This document shows, piece by piece, positions 35,994 to 44,950 of a DNA stretch of 64,000 bases. Numbering within the stretch: position 1 is the stretch's first letter; each line of letters opens with the position of its first letter. A program made the translations under genes and the position numbers. A model generated the notes under the pieces. It worked only from the letters and a program-made list of their open reading frames with translations, had not been told where the DNA came from and ran no database searches. The DNA comes from Fontisubflavum oceani. Its GTDB lineage: Bacteria; Pseudomonadota; Alphaproteobacteria; Rhodobacterales; Rhodobacteraceae. The stretch covers positions 3,224,001 through 3,288,000 of the forward strand of contig NZ_CP129111.1 in assembly GCF_030407165.1 (NCBI RefSeq), read 5' to 3'.

Positions 35994-38129
35994 TCAGGCC
36001 GCTTTCTTCTGCAACCGCCGGGCATGCAGCACCGGCTCGGTATAGCCGCTCGGCTGGACCCGGCCCTTGAAGACCAAATCACACGCCGCGGCAAACGCCA
36101 CGCCATCGAACCCCGGGGCCATCGGCTCATAGAGCGCATCACCGGCATTCTGACGGTCAACCACCTCGGCCATCTTACGCATGCCCGCCATCACCTGCTC
36201 TTCGGACACAACCCCATGATGCAGCCAGTTCGACAGGGCTTGCGAACTGATCCGGCAAGTCGCGCGATCCTCCATCAACCCGACATCATGAATATCCGGC
36301 ACTTTCGAACAGCCAACGCCCTGATCCACCCAGCGCACCACATAGCCCAGAATGCCCTGAGCGTTGTTTTCGATCTCCTGGGCAATTTCATCTGCGCTCA
36401 AGTTCCGCCCATCCATCACCGGAATGGTCAACAGGTCGCTCAAACTGCCCCGCGCACCGCCAGATTTGATCTGATCCTGCACCGCAAACACGTCCACCTG
36501 ATGATAATGCGTCGCGTGCAAGGTCGCCGCCGTCGGGCTCGGCACCCAGGCGCAGTTCGCGCCGGCTTTCGGGTGGCCAACCTTCTGTTCCAGCATCGCC
36601 GCCATCAAATCGGGCATCGCCCACATGCCTTTGCCGATCTGGGCTTTGCCCTGCAACCCGCAGGCCAGCCCGATATCGACATTCCGATCCTCATAAGAGC
36701 TGATCCAAGCCGTTGATTTCATGTCACCCTTCGGCAACATCGGTCCGGCTTCCATCGAGCTGTGAATCTCATCGCCCGTCCGGTCCAGGAACCCGGTATT
36801 GATGAAGGCCACCCGGTGTTTCGCCGCCCGGATACACTCCTTGAGATTCGACGAGGTGCGCCGCTCTTCATCCATGATCCCGAGTTTCACTGTATGCTGC
36901 GGCAGACCCAAAGCCGCCTCCACCCGCGTGAAAATCTCATCGGCAAAGGCCACTTCCTCCGGCCCATGCATCTTCGGCTTCACCACGTAGACCGACCCTT
37001 TGACCGAATTCCGCGCGCCCTCGGTTTTCTGCAGGTCATGGCGCGCAATCAGCGTGGTGATCATCGCATCCATCAGCCCTTCGAACACCTCATGGCCATC
37101 GCCGTCCAGGATCGCCGGATTGGTCATCAAATGCCCGACATTCCGGATCAGCATCAGCGACCGGCCTTTGAGCGTGACCGTTTCGCCCGCCTTCACGCAG
37201 GTGCGATCTGCATTCAAAGCCCGGGTGAAGCTTTTGCCGCCCTTTTCAACGGTTTCGGTCAGGTCGCCCCGCATCAATCCGAGCCAGTTGCGATAGGCCA
37301 CAACCTTGTCGGCGGCGTCGACACAGGCCACCGAGTCCTCGCAATCCATAATCGTCGACAGCGCCGCCTCCAGCAGCACATCGTTCACGCCTGCCGGATC
37401 GACTTTCCCGATCGCGCCATTCCGGTCGATCTGCACCGCGATATGGAGCCCATTATGACGCAGCACCAGCTCGGTCAGCGTTCCATCCTCGGCGTGGTTG
37501 GCGCCGACGAACTGCGCCGGGTCGGCCAGCGCCGGGGTCATGGCATCGCCCGCAACCGCATAGCCCGTCACATCCGCATGGCTGCCATCGGCCAAGGGCG
37601 CGGCCTGATCTAAGAAGCCTTTCGCCCAGGCGATCACGCGATCCCCCCGCGCCGGGTCATAGCCACCGGCCTGCGGCAGATCCCCCATCGCATCGGTGCC
37701 ATAAAGCGCATCATAAAGGCTGCCCCACCGCGCATTGGCAGCGTTCAGCGCATAACGCGCATTGGTGATCGGAACGACCAATTGCGGCCCGGCGATCTCT
37801 GCAATCTCCGGATCGGTATTGCCAGTCTCGATGGCAAACTCCGCCCCCTCGGGCACCAGATACCCGATCTCGCGCAGAAACGCCTCATAAGCCGCCGCAT
37901 CATGGCCCTGCCCGCGCCGCTCACGGTGCCAGGCATCGAGTTGCTCTTGCAAGGTCTCACGGGTCTCGAGAAGGGCGCGGTTTTTCGGCGTTCCCCAAGC
38001 CCAAAGCCCGGCAAACCCCTCCCAGAACGCCTCTGGCGCAACACCTGTCCCCGGCAGCGCCTCGGCCTCCAGGAAATCCACCAATTCAGCCGCAATCTGC
38101 AGCCCAGCGCGTTCAACCCGCTCGGTCAT
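35994..38129 (-). CDS. glcB: Malate synthase G
   Basis: 711 residues from ATG 38129 (MTERVERAGLQIAAELVDFL). It condenses glyoxylate with acetyl-CoA to malate. Type-G features: the large insert after the N-terminus, LSTIMDCEDSVACVDAADKV, LMLIRNVGHLMTNPAILDGD, the MHGPEEVAFADEIF loop, and the late catalytic region (GANCAWVPSPTAATLHATHY). Length fits type G (about 720). The frame is intact. It is divergent from pepN across 181 bp. Isocitrate lyase is not in the window. Confidence 0.96.
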   Translation of the reverse strand: MTERVERAGLQIAAELVDFLEAEALPGTGVAPEAFWEGFAGLWAWGTPKNRALLETRETLQEQLDAWHRERRGQGHDAAAYEAFLREIGYLVPEGAEFAIETGNTDPEIAEIAGPQLVVPITNARYALNAANARWGSLYDALYGTDAMGDLPQAGGYDPARGDRVIAWAKGFLDQAAPLADGSHADVTGYAVAGDAMTPALADPAQFVGANHAEDGTLTELVLRHNGLHIAVQIDRNGAIGKVDPAGVNDVLLEAALSTIMDCEDSVACVDAADKVVAYRNWLGLMRGDLTETVEKGGKSFTRALNADRTCVKAGETVTLKGRSLMLIRNVGHLMTNPAILDGDGHEVFEGLMDAMITTLIARHDLQKTEGARNSVKGSVYVVKPKMHGPEEVAFADEIFTRVEAALGLPQHTVKLGIMDEERRTSSNLKECIRAAKHRVAFINTGFLDRTGDEIHSSMEAGPMLPKGDMKSTAWISSYEDRNVDIGLACGLQGKAQIGKGMWAMPDLMAAMLEQKVGHPKAGANCAWVPSPTAATLHATHYHQVDVFAVQDQIKSGGARGSLSDLLTIPVMDGRNLSADEIAQEIENNAQGILGYVVRWVDQGVGCSKVPDIHDVGLMEDRATCRISSQALSNWLHHGVVSEEQVMAGMRKMAEVVDRQNAGDALYEPMAPGFDGVAFAAACDLVFKGRVQPSGYTEPVLHARRLQKKAA

Positions 38130-38310
38130 GCTGTCCCCTCTCTTCGCAATGCATCTCGGTTTCCGCGCACTTAGCGCGAAACCCACCCAGAGGCAAGAAA
38201 ACCGGTCAACTCCTTTTACCAATACGAGAAAACATCGCCGACATACGGTGCTGGACGCCGCCCCGGCGCTGGCCTACCGTCCGCCAAAACCGCTCAAACA
38301 AGGACGTCCC

Positions 38311-40911
38311 GTGACAGACGCTGCCCCGCAACCGATCCATCTTTCCGACTATCGCCCGCCCAATCATCTGGTCGATGAAGTGGCGTTGACCTTTCGTCTC
38401 GATCCTAAAGCGACGCGCGTGCGGGCCCGGATCGCCTTTCGCGCCAACCCGGACGGCGTTGATGGGGCCGACCTGACCCTTGATGGCGAAGATCTGAAAC
38501 TGATCTCGGCGGCCATCGACGGGACGCCGCTCGATGCCGCACAGTATGTTCAAACCGAGACTGGCCTAACGGTACCTGCCGCCCATTTGCCGGGCCCGGC
38601 CTTCATCTGGGAAGCCGAGGTGGAGATTGCGCCCGAGGCGAATACCGCCCTCGAAGGGCTCTATATGTCCAACGGGATGTATTGCACGCAATGCGAGGCA
38701 GAGGGCTTTCGCAAAATCACCTATTACCCGGATCGGCCCGACGTCATGGCGCCCTTCACCGTCACAATTGAAAGCGATCTCCCGGTGATGCTGTCCAATG
38801 GCAACCCGGGTGATGCGGATTTTTCGAAAAATCCGGCTGGAAACCGAGCGGTTTCCAGCACCACGTGGCACGACCCATGGCCCAAACCCGCCTATCTCTT
38901 CGCCCTGGTCGCGGGTGATCTGATCGCTGTTTCGGACACCTTCACCACGATGGAGGGCCGCGACGTTGCGCTCAACATCTGGGTCCGGCCCGGCGATGAA
39001 GATCGCTGCGATTACGCGATGGACGCGCTGAAACGGTCGATGATCTGGGATGAACAGGTCTATGGCCGCGCCTATGACTTGGATATTTTCAACATTGTTG
39101 CCGTTGATGACTTCAATATGGGCGCAATGGAGAACAAAGGCTTGAACATATTCAACTCTAAATATGTCCTGGCCTCGCCCGAAACCGCCACAGATCGCGA
39201 CTTCGACTTCATCGAACGGATCATCGCGCATGAGTATTTCCACAACTGGACGGGCAACCGGATCACGTGCCGAGATTGGTTTCAGCTTTGCCTGAAAGAA
39301 GGCCTCACCGTCTTCCGCGACCAACAATTCACCGCCGATATGCGCTCAGCCCCCGTGAAGCGGATCGAAGACGTCCTGACGCTGCGCGCGCGGCAGTTCC
39401 GCGAAGATGCTGGCCCTCTGGCCCATAATGTCCGCCCGGAAAGCTATATCGAAATCAACAACTTCTACACCGCGACGGTTTATGAGAAAGGCGCGGAGGT
39501 GATCCGCATGCTGCGCCTCCTCGTCGGGCCAGAGGCCTATGATGCCGCGCTGAACCTCTATTTCGACCGGCATGATGGCCAAGCCTGCACCATCGAGGAT
39601 TGGCTCAAGGTGTTCGAAGACGCCACGGGCCGCGATCTCGGCCAGTTCAAACGCTGGTACACCCAAGCGGGCACGCCGCGGATCCATGTCAGCGACCGAT
39701 TTAAAGACGGCACCTATACGCTCCACCTTCGGCAAGAGGTGCCGCCCACGCCGGACCAACCGGAGAAATCCCCGGCGGTGATCCCGGTCGCATTTGGCCT
39801 TTTGGCACCCGATGGCACGGAAACACACCCGACCCAGGTGATCGAACTGGCTGAAGCGGAGGCCGAGATTGTGGTTGACGGGCTTGATGCCCGCCCCATC
39901 CCGTCGATCCTGCGGGGCTTCTCTGCGCCGGTGATCTTGGATCATCAGCCAAGTTTCGAGGATCGCGCGCTGCTTTTGGCGTTCGACACCGACCCGTTCA
40001 ACCGGTGGGAGGCCGGGCGCAGCCTGGCGCGCGAGACGCTATTGGGCATGTTGGCCGATGGTGCAACGCCACAACCGACCTTCCTGGATGGGTTGGCGCG
40101 CCTGGCCGCCGATGACAGCCTCGATCCCGATTTCCGGGCATTGGCTTTGGCCCTTCCTTCAGAGGATGACCTTGCGCAAGGCGCCGTCGATGCCGGGATC
40201 GTGCCAGACCCGCTGGCGATCCACAGCACGCGCAAGACCCTGCGCCAGGCGATCGGGTCGCATCTACAGCCAGTGCTCGATACCCTTTACGCCGAAATGG
40301 ACCCTGGCCCCAACTATAGCCCCGAGGCCAGCCAAGCGGGCAAACGCGCCCTCCGCAACACGGCTCTGGCGCTCACCGCGCATCTGGATGGCGGGGCCCG
40401 CGCAAAGGCCCATTACGATGCGGCCAGCAACATGACCGATCAACTGGCCGGGTTCGCCAGCCTATTGGAGCTTGGCGACGCCGAGATTGCCACGCGGTTC
40501 CATGATCAATGGCAAGGTGACCGGCTGGTGATGGACAAATGGTTCACCTTGCAAGTGAGCCTCGCCGCTCCGGATCAGGCCGTGGCCATCGCCGAAACCC
40601 TCACCGCGCATCCGCTTTTTGACTGGAAAAACCCCAACCGGTTCCGCGCTTTGGTCAGTGGGCTGGCCGCCGGCAACCCGGCGGGGTTCCATGACCCCTC
40701 CGGCGCAGGCTATGTCTTCCTGACCGACTGGCTCATCCGGCTTGATCATCTCAACCCGCAAACCGCCGCGCGGATGTCCACCGCCTTTGAGACCTGGCGC
40801 CGCTATGACGCCGATCGGCAGGCCCTGATCCAGGGCCAACTCGCGCGGATCGCCGACACTGAAGGCCTCAGCCCCGATCTCTCGGAAATGGTCGCGCGGA
40901 TGCGCGGCTAG
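38311..40911 (+). CDS. pepN: Aminopeptidase N (M1 family)
   Basis: 866 residues from GTG 38311, preceded by AAGGACGTCCC; the ORF extends upstream but without a better start. Zinc peptidase motifs: GAMEN at 271-275 and the HEXXH zinc site HEYFH at 307-311, with the distal Glu in CLKEGLTVFRDQQF. The C-terminal half is the DUF3458-type Ig/alpha-helical domain (ALRNTALALTAHLDGGARAK). It is a cytoplasmic aminopeptidase trimming peptides in protein turnover. It shares the glcB promoter region and overlaps the convergent DUF1624 gene by four bases. Confidence 0.96.
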   Translation: MTDAAPQPIHLSDYRPPNHLVDEVALTFRLDPKATRVRARIAFRANPDGVDGADLTLDGEDLKLISAAIDGTPLDAAQYVQTETGLTVPAAHLPGPAFIWEAEVEIAPEANTALEGLYMSNGMYCTQCEAEGFRKITYYPDRPDVMAPFTVTIESDLPVMLSNGNPGDADFSKNPAGNRAVSSTTWHDPWPKPAYLFALVAGDLIAVSDTFTTMEGRDVALNIWVRPGDEDRCDYAMDALKRSMIWDEQVYGRAYDLDIFNIVAVDDFNMGAMENKGLNIFNSKYVLASPETATDRDFDFIERIIAHEYFHNWTGNRITCRDWFQLCLKEGLTVFRDQQFTADMRSAPVKRIEDVLTLRARQFREDAGPLAHNVRPESYIEINNFYTATVYEKGAEVIRMLRLLVGPEAYDAALNLYFDRHDGQACTIEDWLKVFEDATGRDLGQFKRWYTQAGTPRIHVSDRFKDGTYTLHLRQEVPPTPDQPEKSPAVIPVAFGLLAPDGTETHPTQVIELAEAEAEIVVDGLDARPIPSILRGFSAPVILDHQPSFEDRALLLAFDTDPFNRWEAGRSLARETLLGMLADGATPQPTFLDGLARLAADDSLDPDFRALALALPSEDDLAQGAVDAGIVPDPLAIHSTRKTLRQAIGSHLQPVLDTLYAEMDPGPNYSPEASQAGKRALRNTALALTAHLDGGARAKAHYDAASNMTDQLAGFASLLELGDAEIATRFHDQWQGDRLVMDKWFTLQVSLAAPDQAVAIAETLTAHPLFDWKNPNRFRALVSGLAAGNPAGFHDPSGAGYVFLTDWLIRLDHLNPQTAARMSTAFETWRRYDADRQALIQGQLARIADTEGLSPDLSEMVARMRG

Positions 40912-41645
40912 CGGATCACCTGGGTCACCAGCCACAGCCCAGAGATCAGCACCGGCTGGTGGACCAAGTACAAGATCAGCGAATGCCGCCCCGGCCACGC
41001 CAAGAACCGGGCGGTGTGCCCCGGCACATGCGGGCGCGGCATCCAGCCCGAACGATCGACAAACCGCGTCATCGCCAGGCCAACCAAAAACGGCGCCAGC
41101 CACGGAAACACCGGCTCATAGTCAATCGTCGGTGGCCAACTCGTGCCCAGCCCGGTCCAATAGAACCAGGGCGCATTGAACATCTCGAACCGCACATATT
41201 GCGGCAGGAAAAACACGCCGATTGCCACCGCAAGAGTGACCAAAACCGGCAGCCGCAGAAACGCCAAACCGATCACGCTGCACAGCGCGATGGAATGCAA
41301 AATGCCAAAGAAAACAAAACTCTGCGGCATAACCACATAGGTCGCCACAGAGATCAATGCCGCCGCGCCGCCAACCATCGCAATCCGCCGCCAGAACGCA
41401 GGCCAGCGGATGCCGCGCCCATGCGCCAACCACAGGCTTACCCCCGCCAGGAACAAAAAACTGCCCGCAACCAGCTTGGCAAAGAGCGCCCAGCCGCCAG
41501 TGACCGCCGTCTCTGGCGGCACATAGCCGAACAGCGCCAGATCGAAGGTGAAATGATAGATCACCATGCCCGCGAGCGCCGCCGTGCGGGCCAAATCCAA
41601 GGCCACGATCCGGCCTGGAACGCTGATTTCCGATTGTGCTGTCAT
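40908..41645 (-). CDS. DUF1624 (heparan-alpha-glucosaminide acetyltransferase-like) membrane protein
   Basis: 245 residues, seven predicted membrane helices. The N-terminus RIVALDLARTAALAGMVIYH, the LAGVSLWLAHGRG loop and the C-terminal GRHSLILYLVHQPVL fit the DUF1624/YeiB-like acyltransferase group of multi-spanning membrane proteins. The catalytic His-type residue of the family, in the ALDLARTLALxxMVxYHxxFD-like region, is present. These enzymes move acetyl groups to surface sugars, and the substrate is unknown. It overlaps the pepN stop. Confidence 0.83.
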   Translation of the reverse strand: MTAQSEISVPGRIVALDLARTAALAGMVIYHFTFDLALFGYVPPETAVTGGWALFAKLVAGSFLFLAGVSLWLAHGRGIRWPAFWRRIAMVGGAAALISVATYVVMPQSFVFFGILHSIALCSVIGLAFLRLPVLVTLAVAIGVFFLPQYVRFEMFNAPWFYWTGLGTSWPPTIDYEPVFPWLAPFLVGLAMTRFVDRSGWMPRPHVPGHTARFLAWPGRHSLILYLVHQPVLISGLWLVTQVIR

Positions 41646-41771
41646 CTCATCTCGCTCTTGCGCGCCCTACTCTAGCGGCCCGTCAACGATCCGCCACCCT
41701 ATATCCGCTGATCGCCGCTCACGGGGCTCTATCGTCATGGCCGCGTCATACAAAGGGTGTTTTTGCGCCTT

Positions 41772-42646
41772 ATGACCATCGCGGCTCGCACCGATCCTTT
41801 GATTGCCGAACGGGCACCTTGGCTGTTCTCCGACAGGCCCGGGACGCGGCACGTGCGCGCCGTGCTGAACATGCTTTTGGCCTACAATCGCACCTTGGAT
41901 TTGGGCGAGACACTGAGCCCTTTGCCGATGCCAGAGATCATGGCTCGTTTGGCCGATCTGATCGCGCAGGATGTCACCGTTCGGGGCTCGCCCATATCCC
42001 GACGGTGGGGCCCGCGCTGATCGTCGCGAACCACCCGACCGGGATTGCCGATGGGATTATCCTGCACCATCTCATCGCCCGGCGCCGCAATGACAGCTTC
42101 ATCATGGCAAATGCGGATATCCTGCGCGTCTTACCACAGATGGCCGATCTCATCCTCCCGGTGGAATGGCGCACTGAGAAACGGTGTTATGCCAAAACCC
42201 GCGCGACGATGCACGGGCTGCATCGCGCGCTGGACGCGGGGCGGATCGGCGTGATCTTCCCCTCGGGGCGGCTCGCCAAACGCCACGGTTTGCGCCTGCA
42301 GGAGCGCCCGTGGATGGGTTCAGCGGCAATGATCGCCCGGAGATTCGAGCTTCCGGTGATCCCGGTTCACATCTGCGCCCGCAACTCCGCCTTGTTTTAC
42401 GCCTTCGATGCGCTGCACCCCAGCTTGCGCGACATCACGCTCTTTCATGAAACGCTGAACAAGGCCCGCCAACCGTTTCGCATCAATATAGGCGCGGCCA
42501 TCCCGCCCAGCGCCTTAGCTGCCGATGGCCCATCCGCGATCGAGATGCTGCGCGCCCGAACCCTGGCGTTGGGCGGGCGTGAGCGGACTCACGGGTTTTC
42601 TCTGCTGCGGGCCAGCCGCCCCATCTTTGGCCAAGGTTGGGCCTAA
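41772..42646 (+). CDS. Lysophospholipid acyltransferase-like protein, frame broken once
   Basis: About 291 residues once a lost G in the run 41983-41986 is restored; it then reads DVTVRGLAHIPTVGPALIVA continuously. The acyl-acceptor motif is NHPTGIADGIILHH (H-x5-D, this branch's form of HX4D), followed by FPSGRLAKRHGLRLQERPWM (the phosphate-binding PEG/S region). The C-terminus ends QGWA. ATG 41772 is used; a GTG at 41757 is an alternative. It resembles the GNAT-less PlsC/LPLAT enzymes acylating lipids in the inner membrane. The acceptor is unknown. Confidence 0.83.
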
Positions 42647-42699
42647 GCTTTCCCCAGACACGCCACATTGCAGGCTCAATACTTTCTTATGCAACGGCC

Positions 42700-43110
42700 A
42701 TGACCAGTGACTTTGAATATCGTGCCCGTCCGGGCAATCTTGCCTTGAGTGCCACGGCCTTTGGAGTCCTGGTATTATTGACCGCTTTTCTATGGCAGTC
42801 CGTGCCGGGGTTAGTGCTGTTGTTGCTGATCCCCGCGCTCTGCGTCTGCTTCTGGCAAATCGTTGTAACCCCGGTTTATGGGCTGCATTTATCCCCCGAG
42901 TGCTGGCATATCTTTGAAGGTCCGCGCGACCGCAGCCTGCCCGCGCGATCGATCGCGCATCTGCGTGTCTGCGACCGCGATGGCCCGACGCGATGCACCA
43001 TCGTGATGACCGATGGGACCGAGGTGAAGCTGCATCACATGGCTGTGCCCGACCCGACCGTGTTGATCCGTGAAGCCACCAATCGCGGGGTCCCCGTGCG
43101 CGAGGGTTAA
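42700..43110 (+). CDS. DUF2244 membrane protein
   Basis: 136 residues from ATG 42700 (MTSDFEYRARPGNLALSATA). Two close membrane helices (residues 18-52; LVLLTAFLWQ, LVLLLLIPALCVCFW) and a C-terminal cytoplasmic domain with LRVCDRDGPTRCTIVMTDGT. DUF2244 is an alphaproteobacterial integral-membrane family of unknown function, often near ribosomal RNA or cytochrome oxidase loci, which are not here. The frame overlaps the convergent gene at 43107 by four bases. Confidence 0.82.
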   Translation: MTSDFEYRARPGNLALSATAFGVLVLLTAFLWQSVPGLVLLLLIPALCVCFWQIVVTPVYGLHLSPECWHIFEGPRDRSLPARSIAHLRVCDRDGPTRCTIVMTDGTEVKLHHMAVPDPTVLIREATNRGVPVREG

Positions 43111-43892
43111 CCCGCTTCTGCAAGACCCGCGAAAGGTTCAGGTCGCCGCATCGGCAAAACTGGCTCTGGCACCAGCCCGACCGGTCGGATTTGCGGCCGT
43201 GTTGGTGGACGGCAATAATCTTGCTGACGCACCCAATTCCGCATCTCTTCGCGCTTCCGCCGCGAATGAAACGGCCCCCAATCCGCCGCCACACCGCGCA
43301 TCCCTTCCGAGACCACCCCGTCGCGCGGCACAGTGATGGCCATGATCCGAATGCCACACCGCAGATTGGCTGCGCCATCCAGCAGCGCCTGGCCCGACCG
43401 CACCTCGCAATTGCGCCAGCGCGCCGTGCCGGGCGCGATCTGCACCAGGCCGAACCAGCGCCCGCCGCCGCCGACCGCTCGCGGCCGATGGGTGCTTTCA
43501 TGAAAGGCCAGCGTCGACGTAAGCCCGGCCCAAAAGGCCGCGCGCTGCGCCCGATCCGCCGTTTCATAGGCCGGGCACCAGGCCTCGATATCTTCGGGCA
43601 CCACATCCATAAGACCGGCGCCATGCCCTCTGAGCGCGCCCATGACGGCAAGACTCCATCGTGCACCACGCGGGTGGCCATCCCACATCATATCGGGCAT
43701 CGCCCATTCCGGTCGCGATAGCGGCCGCAGGCTCACCCGTGGCGCTTGGGTCTCGGGTTCGACCGGTTCAAGAAACTCGGATTGCGGCGTCAAAGTCATC
43801 GCGCCAACCGTGACAGTTGGCCCGGCCTGAGCCGCCGCCATGCCTGGCAACAACCCGAAAACAAGAACGTAACAAGTGTCGCGTAAGCGCAT
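43107..43892 (-). CDS. Lytic transglycosylase-like secreted protein
   Basis: 261 residues from ATG 43892, preceded by GGAGGGGGCCAGG. Signal peptide MRLRDTCYVLVFGLLPGMAAA. The SLT/Goose-lysozyme-like core has catalytic Glu in STLAFHESTHRPRA and the loop VGGGGRWFGLVQIAPGTARW, then VPRDGVVSEGMRGVAADWGP. Cys pairs (AWCPAYE, WRNCEVR, LRCGIRI, DYCRPP) suggest disulfides in the periplasm. It should cleave the peptidoglycan glycan strand. A close paralogue lies just upstream on the same strand. Confidence 0.86.
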   Translation of the reverse strand: MRLRDTCYVLVFGLLPGMAAAQAGPTVTVGAMTLTPQSEFLEPVEPETQAPRVSLRPLSRPEWAMPDMMWDGHPRGARWSLAVMGALRGHGAGLMDVVPEDIEAWCPAYETADRAQRAAFWAGLTSTLAFHESTHRPRAVGGGGRWFGLVQIAPGTARWRNCEVRSGQALLDGAANLRCGIRIMAITVPRDGVVSEGMRGVAADWGPFHSRRKREEMRNWVRQQDYCRPPTRPQIRPVGLVPEPVLPMRRPEPFAGLAEAG

Positions 43893-43997
43893 AACCTGGC
43901 CCCCTCCAGATAACACGGACCTCAGGGTGACGATGCGTTAGCCATTGCGCAAGCCCGTGAGTTGCCCGATTCGGGAAACAATCCACAGGGCTGTGGA

Positions 43998-44583
43998 TTA
44001 CTCCTGGCAGTAGCTTTGCTGCGACACCCAGGCCCGCATTTCCTCGCGCTTGTTGCGCATGACCATTGGCCCCCAATCAGCGGCAACACCACCGCCGCCA
44101 GCGGAGATCACACCGTCGCGCGGCACGGTCGTGGACCAGATGCGCAGGGCACATTGCAAATTGGCCTCGCCATCTTGCAGCGCAGCTCCACTGCCCGCGC
44201 CGCAGCCATAGCCGCGCGCGGTCGCCGGCGCGATCTGAACCAGGCCAAACCAACGGCCCCCACCGCCCACCGCTTCCAGGCCGCCACGTGCTTTCATGCT
44301 TGGCCAAAGCGGACAAAAGTCCGGTCCAAAACGCCGCGCGCTCCTGCACGCTGGCCTCTGGGTAAGCGGGGCACCAGGATTGGATGTCGCCCGGTACGGT
44401 TTCTGTCAAAACAGCCGCGTCTGTGGCCAGCATTTGCAGCGATGCATCGGTCCACAATCGCCCCTCCGGTCGGAAGTCCCACCGCATCGGGGGCGGCATA
44501 TCAGTTGTTGAAACGTCCGGCGTGGCCGACACGCAGCCCGACAGGCCGACACAGGCCAGCAAAACCATAGCAAAGACACGCAC
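43998..44583 (-). CDS. Paralogous lytic transglycosylase-like lipoprotein, frame broken once
   Basis: About 194 residues from GTG 44583 when one extra base near 44287 is removed, giving ALAKHESTGGLEAVGGGGRW. The signal MVLLACVGLSGC (in frame with VRVFA before it) has lipobox LSGC. The core KHEST, GRWFGLVQIAPATARGYG, TVPRDGVISAGGGGVAADWGP and EEMRAWVSQQSYCQE line up with the neighbour at 43107-43892, so the genes are a tandem duplication. Unlike the neighbour it is a lipoprotein. Start choice between GTG 44583 and ATG 44568 is open. Confidence 0.8.
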
Positions 44584-44950
44584 TAGATTGGACCCCAAAC
44601 GGAAACAATGAGCAGGCCGACTAATCTGCCCGGTCGGGCAGAGTGGCACAAGGGGCTTTGCAGATTTGGGCCAATATCCGCCGGGACAAGGGCGGAACGC
44701 GGTCGGTTCCGCGGGTCGGCTCTGGCACATCTCACCTTTAATTGTGGACCAGACCAGCGGACCTCATTTGTCTTGATCATCGACTGTCCGAAAACTCTAG
44801 ACGGACCCTTGCAAATGACCAACAACCGTCGGCGCGCGGCGCTCAAAGACCTGACCGTGATCTGTCGCCGCGCGGCCAACACATCCAACCGCCCCTTGCC
44901 CGTCTCGCCCGGCTCGCTTAAACCCGCTTCGACCGATGCGGAGGCCCCCC
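44584..44950. other. 367-bp intergenic region upstream of gatB
   Basis: It separates the minus-strand lipoprotein from plus-strand gatB and so holds both promoters. Plus-strand frames through it (for example from 44608) read without known similarity and overlap the gatB start out of frame. I see no hairpin or riboswitch I can defend. Confidence 0.4.

Noticed and set aside
36024..37613. Long plus-strand open frames across the malate synthase gene
   Set aside because: His/Arg-rich translations with no family similarity; antisense shadows of glcB.
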